Source of the DNA: Montifringilla adamsi
Taxonomy: Eukaryota > Chordata > Aves > Passeriformes > Passeridae
Length of the DNA: 64,000 nucleotides
NCBI GenBank assembly: GCA_017590115.1
Contig: JAGGNK010007005.1
Location: 523,175 to 587,174 of the forward strand
Direction: 5' to 3'
Shown piece after piece: positions 1 through 9,598 of the stretch. Under the pieces are notes generated by a model that saw only the letters and a list, made by a program, of their open reading frames with translations, made no database searches and was not told where the DNA came from. Both the position numbers and the translations under genes were made by a program. Within the stretch, counting starts at the first letter, position 1; each line of letters begins with the position of its first letter.

Positions 1-142
1 CTGCACCATGATGTTCCCAAGCCAGATCTCATTGTGCTTCCCAGGAGGAAGAAATTTAAACCACCAAGTCCCAGTCTTTTCCCTGCTGCAGTGAACCCCC
101 TGCGGGCACAGCGACTTCCCCCAGCCCTGAGGGCAGACCCAC

Positions 143-214
143 CTCCTTGGTAGTCATAGAGAGCCACTGCGCAGATCCCGGGGCTCTGCCCCTCAGCAGC
201 ACTGTCCGTGCTCC
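143..214 (-). CDS. HCLS1: HCLS1 coding exon 13 (start of SH3 domain), last exon in window
   Basis: Phase 1 exon reading [29 protein letters not shown] is the first strand and RT-loop start of an SH3 domain. It ends in phase 1 at gtgggt. The rest of the SH3 (WW and ANYV motifs) is not found in bases 1-142 on this strand, so it must be further left. Confidence 0.9.
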
Positions 215-3200
215 CTGCAGGACACAGGACACACAGATGAGACAGAGGCTGAAGCATCCCCACAGTCCTGGTCAGGGCCACCCTCCAGCCCAACTCTGGG
301 GAAGCATGTCAAACCCTGTCAGAAAGGAGAGGTGCACCACAGCCCAAAGCAAGGAGTGACTTCCCTCCCCTCCCTCAAGGAGAGACAGTTGGATCATGAT
401 CTTTCATGCTTCTCTCCCAAGAAAAAGGCTGAGAATAACTCCAAACTCTTCAGCTGCCAGCAATGCCAACTGTGACGGAAGCAGTGACAGCAGCCCATGC
501 AGTTTGCTCCTGTGCTTGGACAAAGGCTACCTGCACTCCTCACACCACAGACTCCACCACAGCAGGTCCCAGGAACACCAGCCATATGACAAAGGGGCTG
601 AACCAGAGTCATTCCCAGGGTCCAGGGCAGTACGTGCCAGAAAACTGCAGCAAGAGCATTGGTCCACATCCAGCTTCTCCCAGGCCTGTGGCAGCCTCCT
701 GCCCAGACCCTGATCCAGCAGATTCCTGCTGTCCGGTACAGCATCCCGTTCAGCTCATCTGCACCTTAGAGCTGGGTAGGGGAGTGGGACACAACCAAGT
801 CTCCATCACCAGAAGCTGCTATCCTGACCACAGTACATTTGAGGATAAAAATTCCCTCTGCATTTTGTCCCATACATCCAGTGAGGTTAGTGGACAGGTA
901 CAAGATTCCTAAGACACGGGCTATTCCATCAGTACTCACCCAGGTGGGGATGGCTCTGTCTGGGCTCCTGAGGAAGGATCACCTCATAGTCTTCACCTCC
1001 ATCTCCTCCAAAGTCATAGGTGGCATCCAGCTTTTCCAGAGGGGCTGGCAGCTCCTCATAGTCAGCACCTCCACTGGTGCTGTCATAGTAGTCAGAGGGC
1101 TCTGGCAGCTCCTCATAGTCTCCACCAACATCCAAACTTACATTGTAGGTGGGCTGACCCTGGCTGGGGACCTTGCACAGCTCTGCATCCAGATCTGCAG
1201 GCCTTGGTGGCAAAGTGGGTGGTACTTCTTCATCGTCCCTTTTGGCCTCCTGCCATGAGGTGGGAAAGTGACAGCAAAGTCACCTGCAAGGCACCAACCA
1301 CAGGCAACTCACTCCTGACTCCCAGCACCTGACACAAGGCAGCCCCTTTACTGCTGCCAGGGCACAAATGGAACACCACCCCCTGCACACCAGGGAAACA
1401 GAAGAGCTGTTTGAGCCGTGCTGAACCAGCAGCTGGGGTTGTCCTGGAGACCCTCAGGACTCATGTGCCTGAACTCTGCTCATACTTCACCACAGCCCAT
1501 GGTAGTGCCACTGCACTGACGTGCTCCCAGAGCTTGTTCCATGGGGTCAGCAGGGTCTCATGGAGTCAGGTGCTGTGCAGCCATGGCCCATCCCCAGTCC
1601 AATGCTCCCCCTTATCCTTCCAAAGCCTCTCCCACCCTGTGGCTGTGCTCCACATCTTCCTGCAGGGCTGCACATAAAGCACACTCCTCTCAGGTGCAAT
1701 CCCCTCTGCCTGCTTCCCTCCCCAGCTCTCCCAGGCTGCCTTGGTACCTGTTCTCCTGGTGACACAGGCTGGTCCCCAGCAGCACCCCTGAGCACCCCTG
1801 CTGGCACGGCTGGAGGGGCTGCCCCAGTCCCAGTGTGCTCCTTCTCTCTCGGAGGGATTTCCTGCTGGGGAAAAGCCATCAGACTGCTCAGTCCCTTTGA
1901 ACAATGGCTGTTCACATTCCCAACAGAGCAACTCAGAATGTTCTGCTCCACCTACAAACCTGCTCTGGGCCTGGGCACTCGCAGGTTGGTGACAACAGTT
2001 GGGCAGCCCCAAAGAGGAGCAATGCTGGGGGGGACAGGTCCACCGTTAACACTGCACTGTCCTCTGAGTGCAGGAACAGAACCGGGGGAAGGCAGGTAAA
2101 CACAGGGGCTGGGGGCCATCTCCAGTTTGCTGGGATGCATCCCACATAGACTGCTGGGACAGCAGTGCTGGGGAGCAGTAACCACACTGTTGCACCAGAG
2201 GCAAAAGAAGCTGAGGCCAGAGCACAGCTGAGTGCAGATATGTTCTTGTATGAGTGTTTGGTGTGCTGAAAAGGAAAGTCCAGTGACAACTGTGAAGTTC
2301 AGTGGCCATTCTTGGCAGATGCAGGGAAGCAGTTTGGGCAGGAGGTTACTCTCAAGAGACCAGACAGAAGGACATGGAGCTGCAAGGCTCCAAAGAAAAG
2401 TCTGTGGCACGAGTCTTGGAGGACATGGCAAGACAGCCCCGGCTCACCTGCTGCTGAGCCAGCCGGTGCTCCCGGGCCTGCCGCCTCACCCGCTCCTCCT
2501 CTGCCTGCCTCCTGCTCTCCTCCTCTGCCGACTGGGCCATGTGCTCAAACCGCAGCCGCAGGCTGCTGGTGCCACTGGAGGCTGCTGTGAGGAGACAGCT
2601 GATTGACCCAGCCCTGTGTCTTCCTTCCACCACCCCAAGCATCCAGGAGAAACCCCGACCGCTGCCTCTTCCAGAGAAACTTGCAGTCAGCCACTTTCTC
2701 CTGCCCTCCAGCACAGGTAAAACCCCTACCCCACCACAGCACACACCTGCCAGCAGGCTCCCACAGCTTCCTAAGCCCAGGGCTGGTACTCAGGTCTCAC
2801 CTGCCTCCAGGGGTCTTGTTTTCTCATAGGAGGAGGTGGGAGCTGCCATCTCATCAAAGCCAGCAGCACTCTGCAAGAAGAAGTGAAAGAATTGTTCAGC
2901 CCATTGGGCAATGCCCGTGGTTTTGCATGTTGCTTTTGCATGTTGTTTTTGATCACATACAAGGTGTGCCTTTTGTCAGTGCACCTCCATTTGCTGTTGT
3001 TAAATTCAGAGCTAGTGCTAATCTCTTCTGAGGGCAGGACAACATTCCCTCTCTGTGGCAGGCCCAGCTAGCATGCAGCAGGGACAGGACCATGCGGGTG
3101 GTTTCAGGTGTTTGCATCCTCCCCTGCTTCCTCCAGCTCCCAAGGACAGTGACGCTGGTGCTGTACCAAGTACAGCCCTGTGCCTCCAGCAAGGGAAGGA

Positions 3201-6200
3201 GGTTTCAGGGAAGGCACTCTCACTCCTCTTCCAAATGCCCCAAAGCCCCAGGATCTGCATCTTTTAGGTTATCACACCCACGCAGATCACAGCCACTTGA
3301 AGGACCCCCTCTGGGGACAAGCCTTCAGGGCAGCCTGCCAAGCACAGAACTGATCTCAGTGCACTCTGAGATGTGACTGTAGACGAGGCTTTGCCTGGTG
3401 TCAGCCCAAACACAAAACCTGAACCAGCAACTTGGTGAGCTCTTCTCACAAACAGCATATTATCTATGCCAATCTCATCCCTGCTGGAGTTTGTCAAGGT
3501 GTGCAGGAATATTTAGCACCTGAACAGACCATGAGGCACTTCTTGACAGGAGTGAAAAACTTGCAGAGGGTAACAACCAGCAGAGAAGTGAGAGGTGATA
3601 GAGTGCCATGCACTGCATTAGTCTCCCCAGGCTGCATTCCTCTGCACCCTGTGGTATTTTACGCTCGGCCAGTTCCTTCTACAGTTTGCACTGGGTACTG
3701 GGATCTCAGCTCCCCTGGGGGAATCCCTTCTCTTTCAGCTAGGCAAAAAGCAGCGGTTACAAGGAAGCAATTGCAGGCTGCAGCAGTCTTACCTTATCCA
3801 CTCTATCCTTCTGGACCCCATAACGGCCTCCAAACCCCTTGGCATAGTCTGTATGGAAAAAAAAAAAAAGAAGTCATTTTAGAGTATTTTGTGTGCACCT
3901 CTGACTTCAGTATGCTGTGACCAGTGGAATGAGTTTGCACGTGTTATCTCTAGTTAATTCCACTTGTGATGAGACATAGATAAAGCTAAGTGCTCTGGAC
4001 AGTAGCTTTTAGGACTAATCCCTCCCTCCTTTCGAATAAGGGCACAGGTGTGCAGGGCTGTAGCTGCCAACCCGAGCCCAAAGCACCAGGGAGAGGCCAG
4101 TCACCCCACCTGAGTGGAGTGTGGCCCTGTTCAGGGAGGTCAAACATGCTGCACAAAAGGCACTCCTGGGATCTGCTCTGCCTCATTCCTCTGTGAGAGC
4201 TCGTGACTTTGGAGCGTGTCTTGTGTGTGCAAAGAGCAAATCTGAGCGGAACCAGGGCAGCGAGGTTACAATGAGCTCATGGTTAGGAGCGTCCCTCACA
4301 GGGAATGGCAGAGTCTGGGAGTCCTGACTGAGGGACCACACTGCGTGTCTCCCACTGATCCAAGCTCCCACCTACTCTGCCCTTGTGCTTTGGGGTTCAC
4401 TGTGTCTGCAACGTGCTGGACACATTCTGTTTTCAGCAGCTGGATCTCTTACTATGAACCACAAGCTCCAGACACAGGTCTGTGTGTGCTCCAAGGAAAC
4501 TACTACCACCTCTGGCAATATTGCCTGACCTCTTTGGGATGCGTGGGGCTGCACTTCTTCCTGATGGTCCCAGCCAAGGGCATTCTTGTCCTGACGATCC
4601 CTCTGAACCCCAAACTTCCCACCAAAGCCCAAAGAATAGTCTTCAGCCACGGGGATCCAGATCAGGACATGGAAGAGAACACACAAGGGAGGGAAGGAGA
4701 TGAGTGGCAGCAGTGTGAGCTCAGGCTGTTCTCACAGGTTTTCCATGCCCAGGACATAGAGAAAGACATGGAACAAGGTCAGATTTCCCCACTGTGTTGC
4801 AGCAACAGCCCTCCCTCCTCCCTGGGATATGTCACCTGCTATTAGCACCTGCCTGAGCTTCCCCTTCACCCTTCCTCTGGTAATATGCTGTCAAGAGATC
4901 CCTATGCCCACAGAACTCTTCTGCTCCTCTTCCTTTAGCCTGAACTCTTTCTAGCAGCCATGCACATTGCAATGGCTTTCCTCACCTGGCCCTTCCCAAG
5001 AGCTGCCTGTAGCTCTTCCACCATTCTTGCAGAAGACTGCAAATGCCCTGCACTGTGCCCATAGTCTCAGTGGGCACACTCCCCAGCTCCAGCCATGACA
5101 CTGCCTGCTCCCCCTCCTCAGCTGGCTCCCCCAGCTCCCCCACCCCCTCCAGCACCCCCAGTTCCCTCAGTTTTCCCCAGCTCACCTGGCTGCCAGGGCT
5201 CACCTTTCTGAGAGTCATGCTTCTCTGCCTGGCTCTTGTAGTCAAATCCCACAGCTGCTTTGTCCACCTTATCCCTTTCCACTCCGTAACGGCCACCAAA
5301 GCCCTTGGAGTAATCTGAGGTGGAGCATGGAGTCAAATGCTGCCCCCAGCATGGGGCTGGTGAGGAGAGGATAGGGAGCAGCACTTGGGAGGGTCCCCAG
5401 GGAGACAGGACCGCAACAGAGATTATGGAAAACACCACAGAATGTGAAGGGTTGGAGGGGACAGAGTGGATGCTAGGAAGCATCACGGATGAGAGCCCAC
5501 AGGAATGGGGCACAAGGCAAACGGGGTCAGGGCACCAGGAGACACAGCAGGCCAGGAGGAAAGAAGAAAACAGATGTGCCAAGGACAGTGGCACATGGGG
5601 CCACAAGGGAGATGGACTGGGAACAGGAATCTGAAATAAGAGACAGGAGACTGTGCCACAGCCAACAGCACAGGATACTGGGAGCAGAAGAGAAGCTGGG
5701 CAAAGGGTCAAGGGGCCACATATGCCCATGGACTTGCCTTTCTGGGATGAGTGTTTCTCCACCTCGCTCTTGTATTCAAAGCCCAGTGCTGACTGGAACA
5801 AAAAGGAGAGGACTGTCAATCATCCTGAGGGCCAAGATGGGTCTCAGCCTCCCTCCCCTGGGGCCAGGCTGTCACTGGCTCCCTGTCTTGTGCTGCAGCA
5901 TGCAGGGGCAAACACCACAGCCCCTGGAGAAACAGTGTTCTGCCTTGTGGGACAGGCCCACCACAGCAATGCACACCAGCCATCTCCACAGCTGCCCCAC
6001 ACTGTGGGGCCACTGCCCTGCACACAGCTGAGCTGTGCTTCAGCGAGACCGGGGCACAGGGTACATCCTACATGCCCTGAGCCTTGAGAACAGCCCCAGG
6101 CTGGCATGTGGCAGTGCTCCAGGGCCAGCACAGGCCACAGGTATGGATTTCAGCTGCACCGTCCAACACACCTTGTCCGCTCGGTCCCGCTGGACTCCGA

Positions 6201-9200
6201 ACTTGCCACCAAAGCCCTGGGCTGCATCTGTCTGCGAGGAGTGCTTCCCAACATCAGCAACGTACTCGTGTCCTACTGCGCACTGAGAGGAGAGACAGTG
6301 TGACATGAGCATCCATGGTGGACAGGCAGAGGCAGCACAGCTGCTCCCACACGCTGCTGACACGCCCACAGCCACAGGTAACAGGTCCAAGCTGGCTGTG
6401 CCGATGGTGCCCAGGCTCTCCACGTGGCCTTTGCCAGCAGCAGCTCTGCTCAGAGGCCTGGGAGGAGCCTCGAGGGCTGTCATCTCACAAATGTCCCCAC
6501 TGCCAGCTCATTAAGCAAAGCGTGGGATGCTGAATGCCACCTGCTCTCAAGTGCTGGTGGAGTTGCATGGTGGATAATCACAGGGTAGACAAGAGAAAAG
6601 TGCAGACAAGCACATACAGCTGAGAACTCCAGGCAGAGCTCTGGCACCCGTTTCCCCTTTCTGTATCTGACAGTGAGGGCCAGCAAACCTGGCCACAAGC
6701 CAAGCCAGGAACCTGCTCTCCCTGCTGGAGGTGCTGTGACCAGGAACCACAGACACTATGCCAAAATGGAACAGCTGTGCTCAGACTCTGCTGAACCACA
6801 GTGAGGGTGCTTTTGTTGAGCAACTTCTTGGCTTTTGTCTGGTTTCACCAGGATGCTGCAAGTGTTCAGTTTCTGCCCCTTCTCCTGAGGAGCGTGTGCA
6901 GTTCCTGACTACAACAGCTCTGGCAGGGAGAGCAGGGAATTTCTGACGACAGTCTTTCTCACCCTGCCATCCTGGTATTGCTCAATCCCACAGTGACCTC
7001 ACCTATGGAACTCTACTTCGATCTAAACATCTCACTTCTGAGAAAGAAGCATTAAATGCTGAAAGGTGCAGGAAGAAGCATGATAATGATTATCACAAAA
7101 CATAGATCAGATCTGATGTCTAGGGCTTTATCTCAGGGAGATATGAGCTCTGTAATGCAGAATATGAGGAGGGAATTACTACACATTAGTTCTGCAAGCA
7201 CAAGTAGGGAGGCACCAGATTTAATTGTTATGCAGCAGACTTGAACAGCCCCAGAAAGACTTTCACAGCTAAAGGGAGCATTGCAAAGAAGTTGTAGAGG
7301 CGAGTTACACAAATGAATTCAAACAGATCCTGGAGACAGAGTATGGGCTAGCTGGACATGTGTGAATCTGTGCAGCCATGCAAACTCTCCATACTGTTCC
7401 TTCAGGGTCAGGCCAGAAAACAGAGATACCCCCTCCTTTATGAGAAAAGCACTTTTCCACTGAGGCTCAGGGAAGCCTCCCACAGCTCTTACCTTATCCA
7501 TTCGGTCTCGCTCTGTTCCAAATTTGCCCCCATAGCCATAGGATGCCTTGGGGCCAGTCTCCAGCTCCTTCTTCTTGATGACCTCATGCTCCTCTGATAC
7601 CTTGTTCCTCAGCTGATGGATGCTGGAGACAGAGACAGGGCAGGTGGGTGTGGGATTTTGCAGAGCCAAAGCCCAGCAGGACATACAAGCAGGACCAGCT
7701 GCCTGCGCTGGGCTCCCCTGGGGTCTGGCAAAGGGAACAATGGGTTCAGGGGGACATCCAGCCCCTCTCATGCAGCCCTGTTCAGGGTTACATCCCGGCC
7801 TTCTCGGGACCCCACATTTCCTTTTCCTGCAGGGCTGCGCTGGGCTGTCCCGAGGTAGCTGTGCCGGGGGTCAGCCCCGGGCAGGGAAGGAGCTGGCAGC
7901 CTTTGCCCTGGGGCAGCCCCATGTGCAGGCGTTCGGGCCCCGATCCCCCACGGCTGCGGGGTGGGACTCGGCCAAGAGCCGCAGAACGGGGCCCGCGGAG
8001 GCTCCCGGCCCGCCGCAAAACAACCCGGCTGTGCCCGCGGTGTCACCCCGCTCTGCTCCGCAGGGCCGGGCAGCCCCAGCAGGGCCCGTTCTGTGCCCGG
8101 CAGGGCCCGTTCTGACCCTGGCAGAGCGTGTTCTGTGCCCGGCAGGGCCCGTTCTGTCCCGGGCAGGGCCCGTTCTGACCCCGGCAGGGCCCGTTCTGTG
8201 CCGTAGGGCCGCTTCCCCATGCCCCGGTCCCAGTCCCGGTCCCGGTCCCACCACACTCACTCGATGTGCCCGGCACGGCCAGAGCCCTCGATGGTTTTGG
8301 CTCCCCAGCGCTGCTCCCGCTCGGAGATGTCGTTCTGCGGACGAACGTGGCCGTCAGCCCCGGCCCGCACGGGGCTCTCTGCGCTCCGTCGGACCGGGCC
8401 GGGCCCAGGGGTCCCGCACCCCATCCCTGCCGGGCGGGGCCGGGCCGGGTCTCCGACGCACTCCGCAGAGCCGGGGCTCGCTGTTGGGGAAATCGCTCGA
8501 GAAACCACAGTGACCCCAACCCTCGGGCCTGGCCATCACAGCCTTGTGTTGTAGCTTTGTGGAAGCTCTGAACATATATTCAATAAAATGAAGCATCAAT
8601 AAAGTATTTCTTAATATGCAATAAAGCTGAAAATATGTATATGTGAAATAGAATGAAAAAGTTAATACAAAGTCTTTGTGTTCACGCTTCGTTTGAATGC
8701 TTCCACAAATAGAAGAAATAAAGTAAGCAAAAAAATTTGACAGTGTAGATTTTTCCAAAAACATTAATAACTTGAAACTATAAGAAAGGAATTTGATTTT
8801 CTGCCCCAAACTAGAATTTCTTACTGGAAATAATTAGGCAAGACTGAACCCCACAAACACAGGACTCTTGTCCAACAGGAGAAGCTTACTATGGAAGTAA
8901 TAGAGAACCAAATGGAAAATTAAAATCGTGATCCTGTATGAATGCAGAGGGTTCCCCAGGCTGAACCCTTCTGCTGTCTCCCCAGCTCAACTCAGAGTTG
9001 AACTAGATAGAAAACAAGAGTGTAAGAGGCACAGAGCTGCACCTGCACAAGCTGACTGTAAGCACAGTAGGATTTTACATCTGGAAAAAAAGATAAATGA
9101 GGGAAATCCTGCATCCTGTACAGTTACAAACAGTGTGGGACAGAGAAAATTTGTTTGCTGTGTCTTGTAACATATGTTGTGGAGAGGACAAGGGAGTTAC

Positions 9201-9598
9201 CCTGGTAAAAAGGGAGTTTCTTAAACAAGTAGGTTTGAGAAACCCTGCGTATTTTGTATTTTAAGTGCCATTACTTGTGGTCAGACATGAGGTATGCAAT
9301 GGTGTAGGAAGTTCTGGAGACTAAACCTGGAGATGTGTCAGAAGTGGCTCAGACAGGTGACCTGACAGTGCCTGCGAGGGGCTGATGGCACTGGGTTGAT
9401 CCCTGCCAGCAGTGCTGCAGCCCTGCCGACCCCGAGCCCTGCCCCAGCAGCAAGAGCCCAGGGCCAGGAGCTCTTCACACCATCCGTGTAACAGTTTGCA
9501 CGTCAAACACTCACCACGAAATCGGGGTCTGTGTCCCAGTCGTCTCCCTGAGCCTCCACTTTCACTGACACGTTGTGTCCCACAACTGCTTTCCACAT
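143..9598 (-). CDS. HCLS1: HCLS1 (HS1), haematopoietic cortactin-family actin regulator; 3' end cut off by window edge
   Basis: HS1 binds Arp2/3 and F-actin in blood cells and is a Lyn/Syk substrate. Thirteen coding exons join in frame (1,438 bp, 479 codons): 9515-9598, 8261-8334, 7493-7622, 6172-6282, 5738-5792, 5204-5314, 4530-4640, 3793-3848, 2801-2870, 2448-2584, 1748-1864, 940-1249, 143-214. Order in the protein: N-terminal acidic region with the DDW motif (residues 19-21), cortactin repeats (about 83-244), a charged helical stretch, a proline-rich region, tyrosine motifs, then the start of an SH3 domain (ALYDYQ). The start codon sits directly after a splice acceptor, so a noncoding first exon must lie further right. 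Compared with human HS1 it has one extra 37-residue repeat, and one intron has a GC donor. The remaining ~45 SH3 residues are outside the window. Confidence 0.95.
940..1249 (-). CDS. HCLS1: HCLS1 coding exon 12 (polyproline and tyrosine phosphorylation region)
   Basis: The exon starts [17 protein letters not shown] and holds five tyrosine-centred acidic motifs: [25 protein letters not shown] and DYEVILP, plus TYDF. In mammals this region carries the Syk/Lyn target tyrosines (GDYEEV and NDYEDV contexts). TLPPRP is a typical SH3 ligand. It ends in phase 1 at gtgagt and joins directly to the SH3 exon. Confidence 0.92.
1748..1864 (-). CDS. HCLS1: HCLS1 coding exon 11 (proline-rich linker)
   Basis: Thirty-nine codons, phase 0 to 0, behind a cttttccccag acceptor. 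Composition is rich in Pro, Ala and Gly ([20 protein letters not shown]...), as expected for the poorly conserved linker between the helix and the tyrosine region. The assignment rests on position, phase and splice signals more than on residue identity. Confidence 0.8.
2448..3848 (-). CDS. HCLS1: HCLS1 coding exons 8-10 (last half-repeat and charged helix)
   Basis: Exon 3793-3848 gives [18 protein letters not shown], the terminal half-repeat, behind a strong poly-T acceptor. Exon 2801-2870 gives [18 protein letters not shown], matching the human SAVGFNEMEAPT region. Exon 2448-2584 gives [18 protein letters not shown] followed by an E/R-rich stretch, the predicted helix that follows the repeats in HS1 and cortactin. 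Phases 1, 1 and 0 at the three junctions are consistent. Confidence 0.92.
4530..4640 (-). CDS. HCLS1: HCLS1 coding exon 7: extra cortactin repeat
   Basis: This 111-bp phase 1-1 exon has exactly the length of the preceding repeat exon. It reads [19 protein letters not shown] then [18 protein letters not shown]. The first half is a good cortactin half-repeat; the second half departs from the usual EVEKHxSQK ending. The acceptor (gtggctgaag) has a poor pyrimidine tract, so the exon may be skipped in some transcripts. Skipping keeps the frame. Human HS1 has no counterpart at this position as I recall it. Confidence 0.82.
5204..6282 (-). CDS. HCLS1: HCLS1 coding exons 4-6 (cortactin repeats 1-3)
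   Basis: Exon 6172-6282 (37 codons) ends repeat 1 and starts repeat 2 ([15 protein letters not shown]). Exon 5738-5792 carries [18 protein letters not shown] and ends in phase 1 at a GC donor (g|gcaagt). Exon 5204-5314 carries [18 protein letters not shown] then [18 protein letters not shown], phase 1 to phase 1. The repeats form the F-actin-binding array. No GT donor near 5738 gives the needed phase, and the aspartate that starts the next repeat unit is completed correctly only with the GC donor. Confidence 0.92.
7493..8334 (-). CDS. HCLS1: HCLS1 coding exons 2-3 (end of N-terminal region, first half-repeat)
   Basis: Exon 8261-8334 ([19 protein letters not shown]..., ends phase 2) joins exon 7493-7622 ([20 protein letters not shown]... 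then [16 protein letters not shown], ends phase 0). The second exon contains the first GFGG-type half of a cortactin repeat, with YGYGG in that place as in human HS1. The intron between them holds a GC-rich 21-bp minisatellite. Confidence 0.93.
8078..8203. repeat. 21-bp GC-rich minisatellite, six units, in an HCLS1 intron
   Basis: The unit is close to ggcagggcccgttctgtgccc. Units start at 8078, 8099, 8120, 8141, 8162 and 8183, with a degenerate seventh after them. It ends about 60 bp from the donor of coding exon 2. Confidence 0.88.
9515..9598 (-). CDS. HCLS1: HCLS1 coding exon 1 (start codon, Arp2/3-binding acidic motif)
   Basis: Twenty-eight codons begin [12 protein letters not shown] and contain the [10 protein letters not shown] acidic segment, which in HS1 and cortactin contacts Arp2/3. 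The acceptor (pyrimidine-rich, then gcag) abuts the ATG at 9598, and the donor is gtgagt, phase 0. No leader codons are available within this exon, which fixes the start. Confidence 0.93.

Noticed and set aside
1..153. Plus-strand open frame from the window edge to TAG at 151 (contains PKPDLIVLPRRKKFKPPS).
   Set aside because: It runs into the antisense of the HCLS1 SH3 exon, matches no family I know and lacks a start in the window. It is most likely a chance frame in an HCLS1 intron, though a terminal exon of a gene further left cannot be excluded.
7620..8513. 297-codon plus-strand frame.
   Set aside because: It covers the GC-rich 21-bp minisatellite and HCLS1 exons on the other strand. The composition is that of translated repeat, not protein.
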